Shown here: one piece after another, positions 19,959-28,350 of the stretch
Numbering within the stretch: position 1 is the stretch's first letter
How the letters are laid out: the number at the start of each line of letters is the position of its first letter
DNA from: Pedobacter panaciterrae
GTDB lineage: Bacteria > Bacteroidota > Bacteroidia > Sphingobacteriales > Sphingobacteriaceae
NCBI RefSeq assembly: GCF_013204795.1
Contig: NZ_JABMKW010000008.1
Span: 1-64,000, forward strand
Direction: 5' to 3'
Length of the DNA stretch: 64,000 nt
Program-made: the position numbers and the translations under genes
Notes under the pieces: generated by a model
What the model saw: the letters and a program-made list of their open reading frames with translations, nothing else
Database searches by the model: none
What the model was told of the DNA's origin: nothing

Positions 19959-20543
19959 TTATTGTCTTTTAATTCCGTCCCAAACAATCTGCACCACCTC
20001 CGTAATGTCCTCTTCAGAGTATATCATATGCTCTGATAATCTGAAGTTTGCAGCCGCAACTAACGTGCCTCTTATTGTTGGTCCGAGCAATCTTGGGTCT
20101 ATTTTTTTAAAATATTCTCCATCTATTCCAGCTTGAAAAAAAGCGATTACTTTTTCTTTAAACAAAACACTGTCTTTTTCGGGGAAATTCTTTGCAAAAG
20201 GAGAGTTTATATATTGTTCAAGAAAGACCATTGCAGATTCATTTTTTATATAAAAGTTGTATTGGTTGATCATGAATCTGAAGAAACGATCCTTATAAGA
20301 TTTTGATTCATCGTAGCCTTCAAGTATGGCTTCTGCCAGTTGATCTTTGGTTCTTATATAAAGCTCAACTATTAGTGTTTCTTTTGAATCAAAATAATGA
20401 TATATGGTTCCTGCGGCTACATTAGCATGTTTCGCAATCTGACTCATAGGTGCACCATGAAACCCGTACTCTTTAACGAGTAGTAATGTGCTATTTAAAA
20501 TAGCCTCGCGTTTGCTGTTGAAATTGTTTAATTGAACGTTCAT
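19959..20543 (-). CDS. TetR/AcrR-family regulator of the efflux operon
   Basis: 194-residue TetR-type regulator. The N-terminal helix-turn-helix is clear (KREAILNSTLLLVKEYGFHGAPMSQIAKHANVAAGTIYHYFDSKETL); the C-terminal ligand domain is divergent, as usual. As first gene of the TetR-TolC-adaptor-RND operon it is the obvious candidate local repressor, released by a pump substrate. A perfect 10-bp palindrome TGAACGTTCA overlaps its own start codon, suggesting autoregulation. Confidence 0.92.
   Translation of the reverse strand: MNVQLNNFNSKREAILNSTLLLVKEYGFHGAPMSQIAKHANVAAGTIYHYFDSKETLIVELYIRTKDQLAEAILEGYDESKSYKDRFFRFMINQYNFYIKNESAMVFLEQYINSPFAKNFPEKDSVLFKEKVIAFFQAGIDGEYFKKIDPRLLGPTIRGTLVAAANFRLSEHMIYSEEDITEVVQIVWDGIKRQ
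20533..20542. promoter_or_regulatory. Candidate TetR operator over the regulator's own start codon
   Basis: TGAACGTTCA is a perfect 10-bp palindrome of the TGAAC-GTTCA kind often bound by TetR-family dimers, and it covers codons 1-4 of the TetR gene. Coding constraint could create it by chance. Confidence 0.35.
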
Positions 20544-20698
20544 TCGGTTGCAAAGAAGATGAATATTTGACAGATATATAAATATATAAGCAGAATGTTA
20601 CATATAAATGATTTATTGTTGATATAGAGAAATATCACTTTTTCCTGTAATTTTACATTAGTTATTGCAACTAATTCTTGAAATCAAACTAACGCCTT

Positions 20699-21619
20699 AT
20701 GAAAATTATTTTCAGTTTCTTACTTTCTGTTTTTGTATGTTTTTCTTGTCTGTCGCAAACTCAAAAGATTGAGCTAAAGCTAACTAAAGGACAAACTTAT
20801 ACCCAGAAAACTGTAGCCAATACCATCGTAAAACAAACAATGAATGGTCAGGCGATAAATATTGATATGACCATAACCGGTCAAATGAAATATGTTGTTA
20901 CAGATGATATCGCAGGCATATATAGTATGGATGTAAGCTATGTAAACTTGTCAATGAAAATAGTTCATCCAGGTGGCGAGTCTACTTTTGATTCTGAAAA
21001 GAATGATGAAAAAGATATTTTGTCTTCTGTTTTCGGTATGATGAAAAATAAATCTTTCCAAATTAAAATGACCAAGGCAGGTAAAATAACAGAGGTAAAG
21101 AATGTGGAGGCACTATATGCAGGAGTGTTTGAAAAGTTCCCCCAACTCACTGCTGAACAGAAAGAACAAATGCGGAGTAAGATTATGCAGTCGTATGGCG
21201 ATAAGGCTTTTAAAGGTAATCTGGAAATGCTATCTGCGGTATTCCCAGATCGTGCAGTAGCAAAAGGTGATACCTGGAATGTAAAAACGGAATTGGAAGC
21301 TGGAATGTCTGCAACTTTAGACGGCGTTTATAAGCTTGATGAAATTACAGCAACAGAATTTGTTGTTAGTGGCGCATCTATGTTTGCCACAAAAAATAAG
21401 GATGTTTATACGGAAACTAATGGAATGCCAATAAAGTATAATCTGGCTGGCACTATGAATTCAGTTATTAAGATTGATAAGAATACAGGTTGGATAATTG
21501 AAGGAAAGATTAATCAGAATATTAAAGGCAGTATGGAGATTAAAGCAAATGATAAGATGCCTGAAGGTGTGACGATTCCTATGGAAATGACCAGTGATAT
21601 GGTGTTTACAGATAAGTAG
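20699..21619 (+). CDS. Exported DUF6263-like protein
   Basis: 306 residues with an N-terminal signal sequence (IIFSFLLSVFVCFSCLSQ). The mature part is beta-rich and starts KIELKLTKGQTYTQKTVANTIVKQTMNGQ, which I associate with DUF6263-type periplasmic proteins of Bacteroidota. No catalytic motif is visible. The SC in the leader could be a lipobox, but the following residues are not the usual K/G, so plain secretion is also possible. It is divergent from the TetR gene, and a fasciclin-type lipoprotein gene follows 71 bases later. Confidence 0.7.
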   Translation: MKIIFSFLLSVFVCFSCLSQTQKIELKLTKGQTYTQKTVANTIVKQTMNGQAINIDMTITGQMKYVVTDDIAGIYSMDVSYVNLSMKIVHPGGESTFDSEKNDEKDILSSVFGMMKNKSFQIKMTKAGKITEVKNVEALYAGVFEKFPQLTAEQKEQMRSKIMQSYGDKAFKGNLEMLSAVFPDRAVAKGDTWNVKTELEAGMSATLDGVYKLDEITATEFVVSGASMFATKNKDVYTETNGMPIKYNLAGTMNSVIKIDKNTGWIIEGKINQNIKGSMEIKANDKMPEGVTIPMEMTSDMVFTDK

Positions 21620-21690
21620 TTGTTTGATTTATTCTTGTAAGAACCTACCTTTATTCAACTTATAAATTAACACTTTTAATTCTCTCGTTT

Positions 21691-22722
21691 ATGTTTAATC
21701 ATTTCTTTTCCTTTAAAGGACATCTTTGTTCAATCAAAAAAGGAATCTGTAAGCCGTTGGGTGCTCTTTTGTTATTTGCTTTTATTTTCTCATGTAAAAA
21801 AGAAAAACCTGTATCTGCGGACGATGGTTCGCTTGAACCCCAACAGTTAATTAAAAATATTACCTCTGAACTCGCTGATGCTGATAGCATAAGTAATTTC
21901 ATCAATGCGCTTAAAAAACTTTCACTTACTAAAGAGGAGGTATCAGATGGAATTACCGTGTTCGCATTTTTAAATGATGAAGTACCGGTTACTCCAACTA
22001 TCGTTAGAGATCATATTATAAAAGGGTCGTTGAACCATTATGAATTATACAACAAAAGAATCTTTAGTGCTTTGAGTGGAAAGGAATTAAAGATTACCCG
22101 TGTTGCCGATACCATATGGGTAAATGGAGTGCAGGTGGGTGGTAAGCAAATCATATACAACGATAATGATGCAGTGCATGCAATAAAATCATCGCTGAGT
22201 CCTACAACCACAACTGATGAACTGCATACAACAACCATTGAAGTTACTGTATGGGATGGTTCTAAATGGAGTATTACGAAACCTAAAGGAGAGGTAATTT
22301 CTGGAGCAACAGTGAATCTTTATGCTTCGCAAAGGGATTATGCCAATGGGAAGGTAGCTTATAGCGAAAAAACAAATGCTACGGGCAAAGCAAGCTTAAA
22401 GAGACTGGCTCCAGGAAGGTACTATATTGAAGCCTTTTATAGTAACAAAACGAATACATTTAGAAATGCAGTTGAACCGAACAATGGCTTTTATATGGGG
22501 TACGCTATTTCGGGAATCTTTCAATCAGATACTGATGTAAATACTGCAGCAAAACAGAATAATGCAGCTCCAGGGAATTTTAAATGGGTAGACCTTAACA
22601 ATGATGGCATAATTGATGGCAAGGATTATTATGGTTTACCATATGAAAGTACTTTAACTATTAGTGCCCTTACAAGAAAAACAGAGATTAGCATTGGATT
22701 TTTAAACAATAAGAAGCCTTAA
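21691..22722 (+). CDS. Fasciclin/carboxypeptidase-regulatory-like surface lipoprotein
   Basis: 343-residue lipoprotein (lipobox FIFSCKKEK, Cys about 35). After it comes a fasciclin-like domain (about 50-160: SDGITVFAFLNDEVP, VRDHIIKGSL, LSGKELKITRVADTIWVNGVQV), then a carboxypeptidase-regulatory-like beta sandwich (about 195-260: VISGATVNLYASQRDYANGK, APGRYYIEAFY), and near the C-terminus one calcium-loop motif DLNNDGIIDGKDYYG resembling an EF-hand or half dockerin. Such combinations suggest an adhesive or scaffold role at the cell surface. No enzyme activity is indicated. Function is inferred from domains only. Confidence 0.75.
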   Translation: MFNHFFSFKGHLCSIKKGICKPLGALLLFAFIFSCKKEKPVSADDGSLEPQQLIKNITSELADADSISNFINALKKLSLTKEEVSDGITVFAFLNDEVPVTPTIVRDHIIKGSLNHYELYNKRIFSALSGKELKITRVADTIWVNGVQVGGKQIIYNDNDAVHAIKSSLSPTTTTDELHTTTIEVTVWDGSKWSITKPKGEVISGATVNLYASQRDYANGKVAYSEKTNATGKASLKRLAPGRYYIEAFYSNKTNTFRNAVEPNNGFYMGYAISGIFQSDTDVNTAAKQNNAAPGNFKWVDLNNDGIIDGKDYYGLPYESTLTISALTRKTEISIGFLNNKKP

Positions 22723-22783
22723 AAAAAAGCCGGAATATTTTTATATTCGTGAAAACCGAATTATAAAACCTTTAGCTAATTGT

Positions 22784-23740
22784 ATGAACCGCAGAAAATT
22801 TATTAATCTTAGTGCTATTGCAGGAGCAGTTTCTGTTGCGCCAACTACGTATGTGCTTGGAGAATCAGGATTATCAAAAGACAAAAAAGAAAAACGATAT
22901 CAAAAAGGTGCCAGTCCGTGGCCTGTTTGTCTGGATACTGCTACTATAAGACCTGCATCGTTAAAAGATAAAGTAAAAATAGCTGCTAAAGCCGGTTACG
23001 ATGCAATTGAACCATGGGATGGAGAATTGCAAGAGTACGAAGCAAAGGGCGGTAATTTGAAGGACCTTGGAAAAGAAATAAAAGACTTAGGGTTGTTTGT
23101 GCCAAGTGTGATTGGTTTATGGAACTCACTACCTCCCACACAAGAATTGTTCGACAAATCTTTGAAAGATACACGCAATCGAATGCGCATGGCTGCAGAT
23201 ATAGGCGCTCAGCATATTCAAACCATTCCTGATACAGCTGGAGATAACTTTAATCAGAAATGGATAGCGAATAGATATAAAGATATTATTGAAATTGGCT
23301 TAAAGGAATTTAACATTCACCCTGCCCTTGTGTTTGTAAAATATCAACCCGTAAAAACATTGGGCCAGGCAATGGGGATTGCTTTAGATGCTAATCATCC
23401 AAAAGCGATGGTAATTCCTGATACTTATCATATGTATATATCTGAAGGTGGTTTTGAAGGGCTGAAACTCATCAATGGCGATGCTATTGCTATATTCCAA
23501 TTCTCAGACGTTCCTTCTTCCCCGGCAGCGGTTGCCGACTTGGGAGATAAAGACCGTGTTTTTCCCGGTGATGGAATTCTGCCTCTGCCACAGATTTTCA
23601 AAGACCTTAAATCAACAGGTTTCAAAGGCTGCATTTCTCTGGAGCTTTATAATCCCGAATATTATAAGCAGGATTTGCAAAAAGTAGCAGAAACAGGATT
23701 AAGAAAAACTTTAGAGGTGCTTAAGAAAGCAGGAGTATAG
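22784..23740 (+). CDS. TAT-exported sugar phosphate isomerase/epimerase-like TIM barrel protein
   Basis: 318 residues. The N-terminus NRRKFINLSAIAGAVSVAPTTYVLG has the RR-x-F pattern of a twin-arginine signal, so the folded protein would be exported. The mature part is an AP-endonuclease-2/xylose-isomerase-type TIM barrel: GYDAIEPWDGELQEYEAKGG, LGLFVPSVIGLW, HPALVFVKYQP, VIPDTYHMYISEGGFEGL, and ISLELYNPEYY near the end, with acidic and His residues in likely metal positions. Exact sugar substrate unknown. It is monocistronic as far as can be seen. Confidence 0.85.
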   Translation: MNRRKFINLSAIAGAVSVAPTTYVLGESGLSKDKKEKRYQKGASPWPVCLDTATIRPASLKDKVKIAAKAGYDAIEPWDGELQEYEAKGGNLKDLGKEIKDLGLFVPSVIGLWNSLPPTQELFDKSLKDTRNRMRMAADIGAQHIQTIPDTAGDNFNQKWIANRYKDIIEIGLKEFNIHPALVFVKYQPVKTLGQAMGIALDANHPKAMVIPDTYHMYISEGGFEGLKLINGDAIAIFQFSDVPSSPAAVADLGDKDRVFPGDGILPLPQIFKDLKSTGFKGCISLELYNPEYYKQDLQKVAETGLRKTLEVLKKAGV

Positions 23741-23858
23741 AGCATCTATCTGTAAAAATTTTATCTTAAATTGATATATACCAATATTAATAAAAGCTTA
23801 GATTTGATTGTTGGATAAGCTAGTAATGCTTTTTTGCCATTAAATACGCGCTCTTATT

Positions 23859-26800
23859 ATGAGGTTTATATTGCTGTTGATTTTACTCTGTTTAAATTTT
23901 AGTGCTTTTTCTGAAATTTTTGTAGTGACCAGCAATGCTGATAGTGGTCCTGGTTCGTTAAGGGAAGCCCTTCAGAAGGCTGCAGCAAACGGTGTGGGCC
24001 AGAAAGATTATATTCATTTTAATTTGCCGGGCTCAACGGATGCTCAGAGAACAATTATCTTAAGTGCAGAGCTACCTAGAGTTACATCAAATTTAATAAT
24101 TGACGCTACTACGCAACCTGGTCGATTCCTGGGAGTTAGTTCTTCGAAAATTATAATTAAACCAGATAGAAGTACTTATCAGGCCTCACTTTTATCTACA
24201 GCTGCATTTTTTATCGCGGAGGCACACGATGTTGAAATTTATGGATTTTATTTTACAGGTTTTTTTTACATCCGAGATCAGTATGGTAATTTCTCTAATG
24301 CACAATCTTGTGGTGTGTTCATAATATCTTGTAATAACATAATAATTGGAGCGCCACATAAGGGCAACATATTCACATATAATGATTACGGATTATTTGT
24401 TAGTGCTGTTAACGATAATTCATATTCAATGCAACTCTCTACAAATATTAAAGTTCGTTCAAATTGGATAGGATTAGAGGAAATGGGTAATTTTTATTCG
24501 CCTCCATGGTTTAATCCAACCGGGATGTTAATCAGTGGAGGCGTGGGCACTGAGGTTGGTGGATCCACAGAAGAAGAGGGAAATATTTTTGGGGGATATT
24601 TTTATCTTGGCCTTGGCCTTGGAGGGGAAGGAATTGTAGCTAGTAACAATAAATTTGGGATAGATATTAATGGCAAGACTGAGGGTGTTGTAAGAATTGA
24701 AGGGAGTGGCGAGGGGTTGATTTTTAAAGATAATGTGGCTAGCAGTTTTTATATTCAATTGAGCTATCTTAAAAATTTTAAGGTTACAGGAAATAAGGAT
24801 TTAGTTAATATCGGTGTATTGTCATCTGATCTTGAATTGTATTTTTGTGAAAATGGTCAAATAGGAACTGATGATGATGCTGACAAAAATATTTTTCGAC
24901 TCTCGTTAACAGCGATAAGTTCTTTTGGTGGAAAAAATATAGAAATTAGAAAAAATAGCATTATATGCACTAAAGGCGCATATGCCGCTGTTCATGACGA
25001 AATGCCCGAAATTGAGGTGCTTGTTAATAATGATGCAGAATATTCTGGAAAAACTAACCCCAACGCTGATATTTATATTTATAATGACAATACGAACTGT
25101 GAAATCTGCAATCCTGTAGAATTTTATAAAAAGATAAGAGCAGATGCAATGGGCAATTGGAAAATTATCGGAGATTTTAGCAGAAATCGATTTGTTGCAA
25201 ATAGCACATTAATTAAATCATCTTCGGAGTACACCCAGCCAGCAATTTTACCTAATAGTTCTGAATATCCTAATTCCATCATTAACCCAACCTGTGGATT
25301 GAAAAATGGCTCAATAAAATTGTTGAGTATAAAACATGTGCTGAAAATTGAGTGGTTTGATGATAAAAATCTAAAGATAGGTGAGGGAGCGGAAATTAAA
25401 GAATTAGGCCCTGGTAAATACCGTGCAAAATTATCTAATGGAAAGTGCTTTGTCAATTATGATAATATTTCGCTAATCAATTCGGAACCATTTTTTGATG
25501 ACCAAAATTTACAAATTACAAATCCTGGTTGTGGAATTAAAAATGGCTCAATTGAAGGACTAATAGCGGGATCTACTGACGGAAAAGAGTTAGAGTTAAG
25601 GTGGTTCGATAAAAATAATATTGAGGTAGGGACGGAAAGCACTATTTCAGATCTCGGGCCTGGGGAGTATAGACTTATTGCTAAGGACAAAGAGAATTGC
25701 ACTAAAACTTACGGCCCTGTTATTTTAACTAATCAAAGCGGCCCCTCCATTGACCTATCCAGCGTCATTTTTAAAAATGCAACCTGCGATGGCTCTAATG
25801 GTTCTATAACCAACGTTAAAGTAACAGGAACTGGAAATATTACTTACACCTGGAAAAATGCTGCAGGAGTAACTGTAGGTAATACAAGAGACCTAATAAA
25901 TGTTCAATCAGGCTGGTATGCTCTCGAAGTGAAAGACGGAACGGCATGCCCTGTTTTAGGATCTGCTCCCGTTCAGGTCAAAGAGATAAATGGAATTATT
26001 ATTGATGAAGCCAAGGCTGTAGTTGTGCCTATTGCGTGTAGTGCATCAACGGGTGGAGTAAGGGGTATATTAGTTAGCGGGGCAATTACTTACAAATGGG
26101 TGGATGAAGGCAATCATGAGGTAGGGCATTCTCTGGATCTTACGGGAGTTGGTATTGGAAAATATCGTTTGTTAGCAAGCAATAATAGTGGATGCACCAA
26201 GCAAAGTAAGATGTATGAGATAAAGGAATTAGCTACTACACCGTTTGATGTATATGCTATTGGCGGAAGCAGCTCTTATTGTCATGAACCGAATGGATCA
26301 ATTATTGTCGAGGTTAAAGGTATTCAGCCTCTAAAATTTAAATGGGTTAACTCGTCAGGAGTAACAGTTGGAAACTCGTCGATTTTAACTGCTACTGACG
26401 GAAAATATAAATTATATCTTACTGATAATAATAACTGCGAATCCTTCTACAGAGAATTTTCAATATTAAACGTTGCTGAAGCTGTGATAAATCGTGGCGA
26501 AGAAAAAGTCACAAACGACCAATGTAATCTAGGCAAGGGAAGTATTAAAGCTCCTGGTATTTCCGGAACGCCTCCATATTATTATTATTGGTCAGACAGT
26601 AATGGTCAGTCAATCGGTTCTGGATCAGTTCTTGAAAATATTTCCGCAGGTAATTATTCGCTTATGATTGGTGATGCACTTACTTGTTCGAGACAAACCA
26701 TTCTGTATACTGTTTTAAATGAAGATAAAATCTTATCCCCTCCAATATTAAATGATTTAAAGATTTGTGCCGCTGGTGATGCTTTTATTCAGGTAATGCA

Positions 26801-27239
26801 ACCCGGAATCGGCACTTATGTCTTATATAATGAAAATGGAATCCGTTTAGATCAAAGTGCCTCTGGGACTTTTAAGGTTAATATTATAAATAGCCAAAAC
26901 TATCTTGTTAAACAAATTGTAGGATTATGTGAGAGTCCGGCTGCAAAAATAAGAGTTACTATAGAAAATGAAGGCTTGTCTAAATTATCAAATGCTATTT
27001 CTCCTAATAACGATGGGCTTAACGACTTTTGGCAAATACCAGATATGATAAATTATCCTGAAGGGACTGTGCTGATCTTTAATCGTTACGGACAGAAGGT
27101 ATTTGCATCGACAGGATATAAGCAACCGTTTGATGGCAGACAAAATGGAAAAGATTTGCCAGTGGGTACTTATTATTACATAATTGATTTAAAACGAGCA
27201 TGTGGTTTATTAAAAGGCAGTATAACTATTATTCGATAA
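23859..27239 (+). CDS. Large T9SS-exported surface protein with beta-helix and SprB-like repeats
   Basis: 1126 residues. A signal peptide (RFILLLILLCLNFSAFS) is followed by a parallel beta-helix region (about 20-400, TSNADSGPGSLREALQKAA is the common start of such adhesin-like proteins). From about 455 to 1010 come six or so repeats of about 85 residues with the pattern C-x-x-x-N/T-GSI ... WFD/WKN/WVN ... VG ... GxY, each with two Cys, resembling SprB-type repeats. The last about 90 residues are a gliding-motility-associated C-terminal domain (AISPNNDGLNDFWQIPD, IFNRYGQKVF, LPVGTYYYIIDL), the type B sorting signal of the type IX secretion system. It is likely cell-surface or secreted, with an adhesin role inferred. 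Confidence 0.88.
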   Translation: MRFILLLILLCLNFSAFSEIFVVTSNADSGPGSLREALQKAAANGVGQKDYIHFNLPGSTDAQRTIILSAELPRVTSNLIIDATTQPGRFLGVSSSKIIIKPDRSTYQASLLSTAAFFIAEAHDVEIYGFYFTGFFYIRDQYGNFSNAQSCGVFIISCNNIIIGAPHKGNIFTYNDYGLFVSAVNDNSYSMQLSTNIKVRSNWIGLEEMGNFYSPPWFNPTGMLISGGVGTEVGGSTEEEGNIFGGYFYLGLGLGGEGIVASNNKFGIDINGKTEGVVRIEGSGEGLIFKDNVASSFYIQLSYLKNFKVTGNKDLVNIGVLSSDLELYFCENGQIGTDDDADKNIFRLSLTAISSFGGKNIEIRKNSIICTKGAYAAVHDEMPEIEVLVNNDAEYSGKTNPNADIYIYNDNTNCEICNPVEFYKKIRADAMGNWKIIGDFSRNRFVANSTLIKSSSEYTQPAILPNSSEYPNSIINPTCGLKNGSIKLLSIKHVLKIEWFDDKNLKIGEGAEIKELGPGKYRAKLSNGKCFVNYDNISLINSEPFFDDQNLQITNPGCGIKNGSIEGLIAGSTDGKELELRWFDKNNIEVGTESTISDLGPGEYRLIAKDKENCTKTYGPVILTNQSGPSIDLSSVIFKNATCDGSNGSITNVKVTGTGNITYTWKNAAGVTVGNTRDLINVQSGWYALEVKDGTACPVLGSAPVQVKEINGIIIDEAKAVVVPIACSASTGGVRGILVSGAITYKWVDEGNHEVGHSLDLTGVGIGKYRLLASNNSGCTKQSKMYEIKELATTPFDVYAIGGSSSYCHEPNGSIIVEVKGIQPLKFKWVNSSGVTVGNSSILTATDGKYKLYLTDNNNCESFYREFSILNVAEAVINRGEEKVTNDQCNLGKGSIKAPGISGTPPYYYYWSDSNGQSIGSGSVLENISAGNYSLMIGDALTCSRQTILYTVLNEDKILSPPILNDLKICAAGDAFIQVMQPGIGTYVLYNENGIRLDQSASGTFKVNIINSQNYLVKQIVGLCESPAAKIRVTIENEGLSKLSNAISPNNDGLNDFWQIPDMINYPEGTVLIFNRYGQKVFASTGYKQPFDGRQNGKDLPVGTYYYIIDLKRACGLLKGSITIIR

Positions 27240-27302
27240 AATTTCCTCTGTATCATATTAAAATTGCAATTTTACTTTTAACTCTTTAAACAAGTTTCAA
27301 GT

Positions 27303-27566
27303 ATGCAGCAAATTATATTAACGAGCATTGGCTGGCTGGGTGTGGTCTTATGTACTGTAGGCTATTTATTATTAAGCATAAAACTGATAACCGCTGAGTC
27401 ACTTACTTTTCAGTTGCTGAATATAATTGGCGGACTATGCTTAGTGGCAACAGCGGTGGACAGCAATGATATGCCAAACGCTGTTGCTAATGTACTCTGG
27501 ATGTTCATTGGAGTGTATGCTTTAGGACGCCAGTTAAGGACTCAGAGTACTGTCAGAAAAGATTAA
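27303..27566 (+). CDS. Small multi-span membrane protein (CBU_0592-like)
   Basis: 87 residues with three hydrophobic segments (about 4-26, 35-50, 57-76), so an inner-membrane protein. The arrangement GWLGVVLCTVGYLLLSIKLI and NVLWMFIGVYALGR is what I remember of the CBU_0592 family, of unknown function. Its 3' end overlaps the convergent TetR gene by 33 bases, which is unusual but compatible with both being real. Confidence 0.65.
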   Translation: MQQIILTSIGWLGVVLCTVGYLLLSIKLITAESLTFQLLNIIGGLCLVATAVDSNDMPNAVANVLWMFIGVYALGRQLRTQSTVRKD

Positions 27567-28160
27567 CGTATCCATTCCCAAAATCTGATAAGCTTTACTT
27601 TTATAATAATCCAGCCTTTCTGCATAGGCCTTTTTATCGTTTTCTAAAGAAAGATAAAAATAAGCCCCATCAACCAGCACAAAAATTAAGTCTGCAGCTG
27701 CTTTAGAATCCTCTATTTTAATCAAGTTTTTTTCATTGCACCGCGCTATCATTGAAGCAAGAGCAAATCGAAGTGAGTCAAGTATGGTCTTATACTTTGC
27801 TTTAATCTTTTTTTCTCTGAATGCCAGAGCATAAAAGGTATAGAACAACCCATCATCAAAAAGCAGATTCCATTTTTTTGAGAAAAGCATTTCAATAGTT
27901 TTTCTTAGATCAGCAAGTGTAACTCCATCCTTATTTTTAATTGTATAGATTAACAGATACCTTTCAAGTATATAATCAATAAGGGCATAGGTCAGATCTT
28001 CTTTTGTTTCGAAGTAGTGAATAATAAGGCTTGGATTGATATCCATCACTTTCGCAATCTTGGCTATTGAGGTATTTTCGTAGCCTTCCGTTTTAGCAAC
28101 CTTATAAAATATCTTAACAATTTCTAATTGTCTTGCCTCTTTAAGGCTCTTTCTACCCAT
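27534..28160 (-). CDS. TetR-family transcriptional regulator next to SusCD
   Basis: 208 residues. The N-terminal DNA-binding domain (KEARQLEIVKIFYKVAKTEGYENTSIAKIAKVMDINPSLIIHYFETKEDLTYALI) is clear, and the rest is a helical ligand domain. It is divergent from the SusC gene with 190 bases between, so it may control the SusCD-phosphatase cluster. An ATTGAA-N6-TTCAAT site lies in that gap. SusCD loci are more often driven by ECF sigma, AraC/HTCS or SusR regulators, so a TetR partner is less common. The last 33 bases overlap a convergent small gene. Confidence 0.88.
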   Translation of the reverse strand: MGRKSLKEARQLEIVKIFYKVAKTEGYENTSIAKIAKVMDINPSLIIHYFETKEDLTYALIDYILERYLLIYTIKNKDGVTLADLRKTIEMLFSKKWNLLFDDGLFYTFYALAFREKKIKAKYKTILDSLRFALASMIARCNEKNLIKIEDSKAAADLIFVLVDGAYFYLSLENDKKAYAERLDYYKSKAYQILGMDTLIFSDSTLSP

Positions 28161-28186
28161 GATAAAATTTATTCATCCAAACTACT

Positions 28187-28194
28187 CAAAAGTA
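28187..28194 (-). promoter_or_regulatory. Candidate -7 element of the TetR promoter
   Basis: On the minus strand TACTTTTG fits the Bacteroidota -7 consensus TAnnTTTG and lies 26 bases before the TetR start codon. No TTTG -33 box is found at the usual distance. Confidence 0.3.
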
Positions 28195-28222
28195 ATCTTA
28201 TTTCGCAAATTTATTTTTATAG

Positions 28223-28240
28223 ATTGAATGTATGTTCAAT
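28223..28240. promoter_or_regulatory. Candidate TetR operator between divergent tetR and susC genes
   Basis: ATTGAA (28223-28228) and TTCAAT (28235-28240) form an inverted repeat with a 6-base spacer, the size of a typical TetR-dimer site. It lies about 62 bases from the TetR start and 110 from the SusC start, where it could act on both promoters. Confidence 0.4.
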
Positions 28241-28350
28241 TAATTTATTAATTTAGTTCTAACCTACTGTTAACATTATAACAGGATCTTAGCCGCGCTC
28301 CGAATAGTATTTAGAATACCAAACCAAACAAACTTAATCTTATTGCAATT

